From Pyramidobacter sp. (lineage in GTDB: Bacteria; Synergistota; Synergistia; Synergistales; Dethiosulfovibrionaceae): 5,859 bases of DNA. The stretch's first letter is position 1; each line of letters opens with the position of its first letter. The stretch lies in the NCBI GenBank assembly GCA_017940445.1, contig JAGAYQ010000010.1, forward strand, positions 1-5,859, in the 5' to 3' direction. Shown here one piece after another: positions 1-4,895 of this stretch. The notes under the pieces are model-generated. The model was not told the DNA's origin and made no database searches. It was given only the letters and a program-made list of their open reading frames with translations. Made by a program: the position numbers and the translations under genes.

Positions 1-716
1 GCCCAGAACACCAGCAGCGCGGTGACGGGATCCGTCTGCCGAAGCAGCCGCGTGAAGCCGAAAAACAGCGTCAGGATCACGCTGAGGTTGAACGCCGTCC
101 CGCTCCTGATACGCAGCGCCAGCACCCATGAGGCCAGCAGCAGAAGTCCCGGCAGCACGTCCCATCTCAGCAGCGTGCCGGAGGCGTCACGATACCAGAA
201 GAGCAGGTCGGTGCCGCCCATGAAGACGAACGCAAGAAATTGAAACAGCAGCGTCTGCGCACGGTCGCGCAGCAGCAGCGCACCGGGCAGGATGCCGGCC
301 GCCCACCATCCGAACGCCGTCGACCAGTGGCCGCCCTGATGGTACATCTGAGCCGTCAGGAAGATGCCGCCGCCGAAGACGAACGATGCCAGCAGATGCA
401 GGGCTTTCGACGTGCGCGGCAGAGAACGAGCACACAGAGCAGCTCCCGCCATGCAGAGAACGTAAACGCCGATGATGATCGCCGCGCGCAGCTCGCGCGG
501 GATGTCCCACCAGTTCGCAGCGATCGCACACAGCGCACCAAGCCCGACGAACAGCGCGCCGCCGCACAGCAGCGTCTGAGAAAAACTGCGCGTCTTCACT
601 TCGTACAGCGTGAAAATCGCGTCTGCCTGCTCGGCCGACACGAGCGACTGTTCCTGCCACAACGCCAGCTCTTCCCGCAAAAATTCATATGTGCGCTTTG
701 AGATCGTTCGCGCCAT
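1..716 (-). CDS. DUF2157 domain-containing membrane protein (3' end beyond window)
   Basis: The frame is open from an ATG at 716 to the left edge, giving 238 residues with no stop, so the C-terminus is missing. An AAGGA Shine-Dalgarno (730 to 726 on the minus strand) lies 9 bases before the ATG. Residues 1-45 form a soluble, charged head with a WQEQSLVSAEQADAI stretch (20-34), typical of the DUF2157 N-terminus (a W, then a 'G-I-S-x-E-Q' like turn, then an I-x-x-x-Y). Hydrophobic spans follow at roughly 48-67, 77-96, 106-124, 136-148, 155-174, 186-202 and 208-224. AANWWDIPRELR (66-77) and AQMYHQGG (122-129) match the conserved family loops as I remember them. The function of DUF2157 proteins is not established; they are predicted inner-membrane proteins. 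The gene diverges from the iron operon and is probably unrelated to it. Family call is fairly sure; role unknown. Confidence 0.85.
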   Translation of the reverse strand, partial: MARTISKRTYEFLREELALWQEQSLVSAEQADAIFTLYEVKTRSFSQTLLCGGALFVGLGALCAIAANWWDIPRELRAAIIIGVYVLCMAGAALCARSLPRTSKALHLLASFVFGGGIFLTAQMYHQGGHWSTAFGWWAAGILPGALLLRDRAQTLLFQFLAFVFMGGTDLLFWYRDASGTLLRWDVLPGLLLLASWVLALRIRSGTAFNLSVILTLFFGFTRLLRQTDPVTALLVFW

Positions 717-739
717 TTCATCCCATCCTTTCTCTGCCG

Positions 740-755
740 CTTATACTGTTTTATA
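740..755 (-). promoter_or_regulatory. Possible -10 region of the DUF2157 gene
   Basis: On the minus strand the sequence TATAAAACAGTATAAG contains two overlapping -10-like hexamers (TATAAA at 755-750 and TATAAG at 745-740), 24 to 34 bases before the ATG at 716. No good -35 hexamer stands at the right distance: the 17-base position gives GTTTTT. An activator-dependent or weak promoter is possible, or transcription may come from the better promoter at 1126-1099. Confidence 0.25.
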
Positions 756-797
756 GCACCGAAGGCACGTAGAAAAACGCATAAGGCGCCGACTGCC

Positions 798-821
798 GCG
801 CGATGAGTGTTTTAATCGCGC
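798..821. repeat. 7-bp inverted repeat GCGCGAT / ATCGCGC
   Basis: Perfect arms at 798-804 and 815-821 enclose a 10-base AT-rich loop (GAGTGTTTTA). There is no T-run on either side, so it is not a terminator. It lies just upstream of the -10-like sequence of the DUF2157 gene and could be an operator or an RNA hairpin in a long leader of that gene. No known regulator site is recognised. Confidence 0.35.
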
Positions 822-914
822 ATGAGTATTAGAGGCAGCTTGTGCTGTGTCGATTGTACCACGGCGGCGGCCGCTGCGCATAACTTTTGCCCTCGGTCGA
901 AACGAACGTACCGT

Positions 915-964
915 AAGAAAAGAACGGGCTCCTTCGCCACATGTTGAAGGAGCCAGTTTTATTA
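915..964. terminator. Bidirectional intrinsic terminator hairpin
   Basis: GGCTCCTTC (927-935) pairs perfectly with GAAGGAGCC (946-954) across a 10-base loop. On the plus strand the stem is followed by AGTTTTATTA; on the minus strand by CGTTCTTTTCTT, so it could stop transcription in either direction. No gene lies on the plus strand just upstream. The likely user is therefore a minus-strand transcript starting near 1092, either a small RNA or a leader of the DUF2157 gene. Confidence 0.65.
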
Positions 965-1092
965 TCGCGTGAACTTTTCGCGGCAGCACGGAACGCAGGC
1001 CGCCCGATCACCGCGATTTGCTCTTGAAGGCGCGGACGAAAGCATGCCGGCCGTCCAACGCCGACGCAACCTTGAATGGTTAATTTAATAGG
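917..1092 (-). ncRNA. Candidate structured small RNA or attenuated leader
   Basis: A sigma70-like promoter on the minus strand (1126-1099) predicts a start near 1092, and a perfect 9-bp terminator stem with a T-rich tail ends near 917, giving about 175 nt. Read on the minus strand, the interval holds further pairing: GGCG and GGACG against CGTCC and CGCC (hairpin spanning 1063-1030), and GCGGC against GCCGC (around 1001-978). No open frame with a Shine-Dalgarno site is seen. I do not recognise a known family; 6S, SRP, tmRNA and T-box hallmarks are absent. Since the DUF2157 gene lies downstream in the same direction, it could also be a riboswitch-like leader whose terminator controls read-through. 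No direct evidence of expression. Confidence 0.35.
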
Positions 1093-1098
1093 CCAATT

Positions 1099-1126
1099 AT
1101 TTTAGTGCAATGCATCGATTCGTCAA
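1099..1126 (-). promoter_or_regulatory. Sigma70-like promoter, leftward
   Basis: On the minus strand TTGACG (1126-1121) and TAAAAT (1104-1099) are spaced by 16 bases. Both hexamers match the consensus at five of six positions, and the -10 lies in an AT-rich block. It would start transcription near 1092, toward the hairpin at 954-927 and the DUF2157 gene. Confidence 0.5.
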
Positions 1127-1175
1127 GATAAAATTTTTGCAGTGTCCAATCTGTCTGAATGATCGAAGGAAGTCG

Positions 1176-1256
1176 CTCGCCCCCGCCCGAAGAGCGTCAG
1201 CCACGGCAGCATAGGGATTTTTAGCGATCGCCTGTCGGGGGACGAGAATTTTGTTT
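1176..1256 (+). other. Long-range stem with T-rich tail (structured RNA or terminator-like)
   Basis: CTCG, CCCCC and G at 1176-1185 pair with C, GGGGG and CGAG at 1236-1246 with a single bulged A (1242). This gives a 10-bp, mostly GC stem closing a 50-base loop. AATTTTGTTTCT follows directly. A loop this large is unusual for a simple terminator; the interval could be the closing stem of a folded RNA on the plus strand, ending just upstream of the iron-operon promoter. No coding frame fits and no known RNA family is recognised. Confidence 0.25.
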
Positions 1257-1300
1257 CTCATGACGGTGCTGCCCACTGCAATTATTTTTGAGATTGGCGC

Positions 1301-1328
1301 TTGACATCCAAGTTAGACGTGATAAACT
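1301..1328 (+). promoter_or_regulatory. Sigma70-like promoter of the iron-uptake operon
   Basis: A perfect TTGACA -35 (1301-1306) is followed after 16 bases by TAAACT (1323-1328), a four-of-six -10. Transcription would start near 1335 and give a leader of about 100 nt before the FTR1 start at 1435. It is the best rightward promoter in the intergenic region, and a Fur-like palindrome covers its -10. Confidence 0.6.
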
Positions 1329-1334
1329 TTATTG
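1320..1334 (+). promoter_or_regulatory. Fur-box-like operator over the -10
   Basis: TGATAAACTTTATTG is a 7-1-7 near-palindrome with a perfect ATAAA-C-TTTAT core. Against the classical Fur 7-1-7 consensus TGATAAT-N-ATTATCA it matches 10 of 14 positions. It overlaps the -10 hexamer of the predicted promoter, where a repressor would block RNA polymerase. Iron repression of P19/FTR1 operons by Fur is well known in other bacteria. A different metalloregulator with an AT-rich palindrome is possible, and AT-rich -10 regions can resemble such sites by chance. Confidence 0.4.
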
Positions 1335-1380
1335 TGCGAGGTTAGTTGTATTTAATTCCTGTGTGCCGGCCGCCGCCATC

Positions 1381-1420
1381 GTGTGACAGTGCAGCCGGCG
1401 CTGACAGTCACGTATTTTTG
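1381..1420 (+). terminator. Leader hairpin with T-run before the FTR1 gene (possible attenuator)
   Basis: CAGTGC (1387-1392) pairs with GCGCTG (1398-1403, one G-T pair) around the loop AGCCG. GTGA (1383-1386) pairs with TCAC (1408-1411), leaving ACAG as a bulge. GTATTTTTG follows, so the structure resembles an intrinsic terminator in the 5' leader, ending just before the Shine-Dalgarno AGGGAG (1421-1426). An upstream GCCGGC (1365-1370) could instead pair with the self-complementary GCCGGC at 1394-1399 and disrupt the hairpin. Attenuation is an inference. Confidence 0.35.
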
Positions 1421-1434
1421 AGGGAGACGACGAC

Positions 1435-2838
1435 ATGAAGCAAGGTTTATGGAAGAAGCTGCGCCTGCCGCTGGTGCTGCTGGTGCTGTTTGCGCTCGTA
1501 CTGAGCGCGGGTGACGCTTTTGCGGCAAAGAAAAAGAAGCGCTACGCCGACTGGAAGGCCGTTGCTGCCGACATGGCGCTGGAGTTTTCTTCGGCGCGCA
1601 AAAATATTGAAGCTGACAGGTATAAAGACGCCTACAAAAACGTCAACGACGCGTATTTCGGCTATTACGAGATCCAGGGCTTCGAAAAGAACGTCATGGT
1701 GGCCATATCGCGCAAGCGCGTGACGCAGATCGAAAACCAGTTTTCGGCCATCAAGCACGTGCTGCTTGGCAACAACGATTCGCTCAGCAAGCCCGAGCTG
1801 ATCGAAAAGGTCGAGGATCTCAAGGTCAAAGTGTATAAAGACGCGATGGTCCTGGACGGCGACATCGAAGCGAGCGAGCCCGACAGCCGCGGCGAACTGG
1901 TGTACGGCGCCGCCGGCAAGCCCGCTCCGTGGGGCGAGGTGAAGGCCGCCGCGGCTCCGGCTGTTGCCGAGAAGCCGGCAGCGCCGGAAACGCCCGCTCC
2001 TGCCGCACCCAAAAAGGCGCCTGTCGACCGCAACTGGCTGACGTTCCTGACAGCATTCGGCCTGCTCGTTCGCGAAGGGCTTGAAGCGATCCTCGTCATC
2101 GTGGCGATCGTCGCCTATCTGATCAAGACGGGCAACAAGGATATGCTCAAAAGCGTGTACCTTGGCTGTTTCGCAGCCGTCGTGGCCAGCGCACTGCTGG
2201 CCTGGGCTCTTGAGGCCTTGATGGGCGAAGCTTCTGGCGTGGCGCGTGAGCTGCTGGAAGGTTGGACGATGTTCCTGGCTGTGGCTGTGCTTTTCTACGT
2301 GAGCAACTGGATGCTCTCGAAGGCCGACACGATCCGCTGGGAGAATTACATCCAGGGCATGGTGCAGCAGACGATCGACACCAAGAGCCAGCGCACGCTG
2401 ATCTTCGCGGCGTTCATCGCTGTCATGCGCGAGGGCGCAGAGCTGATCCTCTTCTACAAGGCGGCCTTCACCGGCGGCATGAACAGCGTACCGCACATCA
2501 TCTACGGCATCCTTGCCGGTACGGCGGTGCTGGTGGCTGTGTGGGTGGCCTTCCGCTACTTCAGCGTCAAGCTGCCGCTCAAGCCGTTCTTCCTGTTTAC
2601 GAGCATCCTGCTGTTTTTGATGTGCATCTCCTTCATGGGCAAGGGCGTCGTCGAGCTGACCGAAGCCGACGTGATCACCGGCCGCACGGTGATCCCTGCC
2701 ATGAAGGGATTCTCGATCGAGATCCTCAGCATCTACGACCGAGCCGAAACCCTGATCCCGCAGATCATGCTGGTGGTCGCTTCGGTGTGGTGCACGCTGC
2801 CGCATCTTTTCAGCAAGAAGAACAAGGAAAGCAAGTAG
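1435..2838 (+). CDS. FTR1-family high-affinity iron permease with N-terminal periplasmic domain
   Basis: This 467-residue protein should carry iron across the inner membrane. The ATG has AGGGAG 8 bases upstream. A signal peptide (basic start, hydrophobic 11-23, cleavage after AFA at about residue 30) leads to a charged, helical periplasmic domain (about 35-145) with the NDAYFGYYE stretch (71-79) common in bacterial FTR1 proteins of this type. An Ala/Pro-rich linker (about 169-197) joins it to a seven-span permease (about 200-460). Two RExxE iron-binding motifs are present, R213-E217 in the first span and R332-E336 in the fourth, and a third match (R271-E275) precedes the third span. The layout resembles Campylobacter Cj1658 and E. 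coli FetM rather than short yeast-like FTR1. It is first in an operon with a P19 gene 70 bases downstream. The alternative name EfeU-like would fit the permease half only. Confidence 0.93.
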   Translation: MKQGLWKKLRLPLVLLVLFALVLSAGDAFAAKKKKRYADWKAVAADMALEFSSARKNIEADRYKDAYKNVNDAYFGYYEIQGFEKNVMVAISRKRVTQIENQFSAIKHVLLGNNDSLSKPELIEKVEDLKVKVYKDAMVLDGDIEASEPDSRGELVYGAAGKPAPWGEVKAAAAPAVAEKPAAPETPAPAAPKKAPVDRNWLTFLTAFGLLVREGLEAILVIVAIVAYLIKTGNKDMLKSVYLGCFAAVVASALLAWALEALMGEASGVARELLEGWTMFLAVAVLFYVSNWMLSKADTIRWENYIQGMVQQTIDTKSQRTLIFAAFIAVMREGAELILFYKAAFTGGMNSVPHIIYGILAGTAVLVAVWVAFRYFSVKLPLKPFFLFTSILLFLMCISFMGKGVVELTEADVITGRTVIPAMKGFSIEILSIYDRAETLIPQIMLVVASVWCTLPHLFSKKNKESK

Positions 2839-2908
2839 TTTTTTCATTTGGGAGATACCGCATAGGGCGGTTCTTTGGATACATAACTTTCACAAGGAGG
2901 AACCTTTA

Positions 2909-3508
2909 ATGAAAAAGTCCTTAGTTGCGCTGCTGGCTGGCCTTGCCGTGATGGCGATGGCCGCGTCCGTGATGGCTGCTCCCGCCGCGGAGAAGCCTGG
3001 TGAGTCCGGTTTCGCCGAGATCCCGATCGGCGAGGAGAAGCAGGTTGGTCCTTACAACGTCGCCGCTGTTTACTTCCAGCCCGTCGATATGTACCCCGCT
3101 GGCAAGAATCCTTCCAAGGAAGAGTCTGACATGCACCTTGAGGCCGACATCCACATGCAGGAGAAGTACGCTGTGGCTTACGGCTTCGGCGCCGGCGAAG
3201 ACATCTGGCCCGCGTATCTGACCGTCAAGTACGAGATCCTTGAGCCCAAGAGCAAGAAGATCGTCATGTACGGCTCGTTCATGCCCATGAACGCCGATGA
3301 CGGCCCTCACTATGGCGCCAACATCAAGAAGGGCCTCAAGGTCGGCAAGTACATCCTGCGCCTCACTATCGAGCCGCCCACGGATTACCTCCTTCACACC
3401 GATCCCGAGACCGGCGTTCCTGCCAAGGAAGGCGCGAAGGATTTCTTCAAGACCTGGACCTGCGAGTTCAACTGGAAGTACACGGGCGAGCAGCTTCAGA
3501 ACAAGTAA
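2909..3508 (+). CDS. P19/Tp34/FetP-family periplasmic iron-uptake metal-binding protein
   Basis: The product has 199 residues with a signal peptide (cleavage after VMA at about residue 23) and should act as the periplasmic, copper- and iron-binding partner of the FTR1 permease, probably as a dimer like characterised P19 and FetP. The beta-sandwich family motifs are all present: MHLEADIH (75-82) supplies His76 and Glu78, MPMNADDGPHYG (125-136) supplies Met125/Met127 and His134, and LLHTD (161-165) supplies His163. These correspond by motif to the known P19 ligands (His42, Met88, His95, His132 in mature Campylobacter numbering). AAGGAGG (2894-2900) stands 8 bases before the ATG, the strongest ribosome site in the window. 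Lysine is AAG in 19 of 20 cases, suggesting high expression. A strong hairpin follows the gene. Confidence 0.93.
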   Translation: MKKSLVALLAGLAVMAMAASVMAAPAAEKPGESGFAEIPIGEEKQVGPYNVAAVYFQPVDMYPAGKNPSKEESDMHLEADIHMQEKYAVAYGFGAGEDIWPAYLTVKYEILEPKSKKIVMYGSFMPMNADDGPHYGANIKKGLKVGKYILRLTIEPPTDYLLHTDPETGVPAKEGAKDFFKTWTCEFNWKYTGEQLQNK

Positions 3509-3539
3509 GCTGACGCAGCTGCAACACGTGTGACAGGAT

Positions 3540-3595
3540 GCGGAGGACTGCCGGCGGATTTTGTCTGCCGACGGTTCTCCGCTTTAGCTGTTTTG
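3540..3595 (+). terminator. Strong intra-operon terminator-like hairpin after the P19 gene
   Basis: The arms 3540-3558 and 3564-3582 form a 19-bp stem (three G-T pairs and one C-A mismatch) with a TTTTG loop. TTTAGCTGTTTTGT follows. It sits 31 bases after the P19 stop and 32 bases before the next start. As the downstream genes belong to the same conserved cluster and no strong promoter is evident after it, it is best seen as a partial terminator and/or a 3' stabiliser that leaves more mRNA for P19 than for the later membrane proteins. Confidence 0.6.
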
Positions 3596-3600
3596 TAAAT

Positions 3601-3617
3601 AGGGGGTCAGTACCATT
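3601..3617 (+). promoter_or_regulatory. Shine-Dalgarno AGGGGG and ATT start codon of the DUF2318 gene
   Basis: AGGGGG (3601-3606) lies 8 bases before an in-frame ATT (3615-3617). The frame is closed upstream by TAG at 3600-3602. Between that stop and 3665 it contains no ATG, GTG, TTG or CTG that could serve, except a CTC/CTT series without a ribosome site. The first conventional start is TTG at 3666, which has no Shine-Dalgarno site and would cut away most of the first membrane span. ATT is therefore the best-supported start. Confidence 0.6.
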
Positions 3618-4880
3618 TTAAAGTATCTTGTAGCGGTCACGAACGTCCTCGCGACGCTCTCGTTTTTGACCGGTTTGATCCTCAGTTACGCGGGGCGGGA
3701 CCGCGACCGCATCGGCGGACGCATTGCCTGGGGCGGCATCGTTGCTGGGATCATTGCCGGCTTTGCCGTGTTCTTTGTGCGCCTGTCCGATCCCAAGGGC
3801 ATGAATTTGCCCCTGACGCGCTTCAACCGTCTTGTGGTCGTCGCGATCGCCGCCATCGCTGCCGTATGTGTCGTCTGGGCGCTGCTGTCGCTGCTGGCGC
3901 CGAGGGCGCGCGGGTTATGGAAGTATCTGGGCGTGACGCTGCTCACGGTCCTGACGGCCGTCTCGCTGATGTACCTGTCGCCGATGGTCATCCAGTACAC
4001 GCAGGAGTTCGTGTATTTCGGCGAAAGCGGCTTCAGCACGAATTCGCTGTTGCGCGCGATCGGTTTTTCCTTAGGACTTTTTCTCTGTCTGCTGCTGGCG
4101 CTCAGTTCGTATAAAACGCATCGCGCGCTGGGAGCCCACGGCAATGTCTTTTTCCTGTTCGCTTCATTGCTGTTTTTCCTCGTTGAATACGGCTTCAAGG
4201 CCGTGGCTTCGCTCCAAAGATTGAAGATGCTCCCGTTGAGCGATCTCGTCTTTGACATCATGGTCTGGGGCGATGAATATGGAAATTATTTCCTCTTTGC
4301 TCAGCTCGCTTTGGCGGCCGTGATGCTTTTATGGGTGATCGCGACGCACGGGCGTCCCGTGGGAGAGTTTGCCAACCGCGCCCTGCTTCGCAAGGAAAAA
4401 GCCCGTCTGCGCGACTGCCGCCGCTGGTCGTGGAGCTTGTTCACCTGGTCTCTTGCGGCGTTGCTCGTCGTGACCGTGGTCCATTACTACGACACCAAGC
4501 CGCCAGCGGAAGTACAGCCTGAGCCTTATGTGCTGAAAGACGGGATCATCGAGATCGATCTGGCCACACTGGCCGATGGCCATCTGCATAAATACTCGTA
4601 CGTCACCCCAAACGGCTACGACGTGCGCTTCCTGGCCGTCAAAAAGCCCGTCGGCACCGCGTACGGCGTTGGTTTGGACGCCTGCGAGATCTGCGGCGTG
4701 GCCGGCTATTTCGAGCGCGGCGACGAGGTGGTTTGCCGTCGCTGCGACGTCGTCATGAACAAGAACACGATCGGCTTCAAGGGCGGCTGCAACCCGATCG
4801 TCTTTCCCTACGACGTGAAAGACGGCCGCATCTTCATCGACGTGAAAGAGCTTATCGTTCACGAGCGGCGCTTTAAATAG
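3615..4880 (+). CDS. DUF2318 (COG4393) membrane protein with cysteine-rich C-terminal domain
   Basis: Read from the ATT at 3615 the product has 421 residues. About eight membrane spans (roughly 3-25, 38-55, 72-94, 104-124, 147-165, 177-193, 224-243, 272-290) are followed by a soluble domain (about 300-421). That domain has the DUF2318 signature: DACEIC (355-360), CRRC (374-377) and GGCNP (390-394), giving Cys357, Cys360, Cys374, Cys377 and Cys392. The family is often annotated as an Fe-S-like membrane protein; the cofactor and reaction are not established to my knowledge. Basic loops at 28-36, 97-103, 167-175 and 247-270 put these on the cytoplasmic side, so the cysteine domain is predicted to face the periplasm. 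The counterpart in Campylobacter is Cj1660, beside P19. An electron-transfer or metal-handling step for iron import is an inference. The stop overlaps the ribosome site of the next gene. Confidence 0.88.
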   Translation: MLKYLVAVTNVLATLSFLTGLILSYAGRDRDRIGGRIAWGGIVAGIIAGFAVFFVRLSDPKGMNLPLTRFNRLVVVAIAAIAAVCVVWALLSLLAPRARGLWKYLGVTLLTVLTAVSLMYLSPMVIQYTQEFVYFGESGFSTNSLLRAIGFSLGLFLCLLLALSSYKTHRALGAHGNVFFLFASLLFFLVEYGFKAVASLQRLKMLPLSDLVFDIMVWGDEYGNYFLFAQLALAAVMLLWVIATHGRPVGEFANRALLRKEKARLRDCRRWSWSLFTWSLAALLVVTVVHYYDTKPPAEVQPEPYVLKDGIIEIDLATLADGHLHKYSYVTPNGYDVRFLAVKKPVGTAYGVGLDACEICGVAGYFERGDEVVCRRCDVVMNKNTIGFKGGCNPIVFPYDVKDGRIFIDVKELIVHERRFK

Positions 4881-4895
4881 GAGGCGGATACGCGA

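Larger units (their letters stand above)
717..1434. other. Divergent intergenic region, about 720 bases, no convincing protein gene
   Basis: This stretch separates the leftward DUF2157 gene from the rightward iron operon. Short open frames exist (for example minus strand 741-989 and 829-1011), but they begin at GTG without a Shine-Dalgarno site, have compositions unlike proteins, and run across the hairpin at 927-954. The stretch contains AT-rich blocks (1079-1140 and 1280-1355) within GC-rich sequence, promoter-like elements in both directions and several inverted repeats, listed separately. It looks like regulatory DNA with one or two structured RNAs. Confidence 0.6.

Noticed and set aside
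187..701. Open frames on both strands within the DUF2157 gene
   Set aside because: They overlap a well-supported membrane protein frame that continues past the left edge, and their translations are Arg/Ala/Gln-rich without family motifs.
741..1011. Two minus-strand frames of 60 to 82 codons in the intergenic region
   Set aside because: They start at GTG without a ribosome site, run across a perfect terminator hairpin and show no protein-like pattern.
927..1092. Known RNA families (6S, SRP RNA, tmRNA, T-box)
   Set aside because: No T-box sequence in the right order before the terminator, no SRP tetraloop region, no tRNA-like end and no closing stem between the 5' and 3' ends were seen.
1447..2847. 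466-codon open frame on the minus strand opposite the FTR1 gene
   Set aside because: The plus-strand frame codes for a clear FTR1 permease with signal peptide and RExxE motifs. The antisense product is His/Asp/Arg-rich low-complexity sequence, as expected from the mirror of a GC-biased gene, and no family is recognised.
2857..2876. Hairpin ACCGC/GCGGT followed by TCTTT between the FTR1 and P19 genes
   Set aside because: Only five base pairs and a weak T-run; too little to call a terminator.
3538..3621. 27-codon ORF (ATG 3538, stop 3619-3621) whose stop overlaps the ATT start region
   Set aside because: It could couple translation to the DUF2318 gene, but its ribosome site is poor and its whole length is the strong hairpin, which explains the sequence better.
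3666..3668. TTG as start of the DUF2318 gene
   Set aside because: No Shine-Dalgarno site precedes it and most of the first membrane span would be lost; the ATT at 3615 has both.
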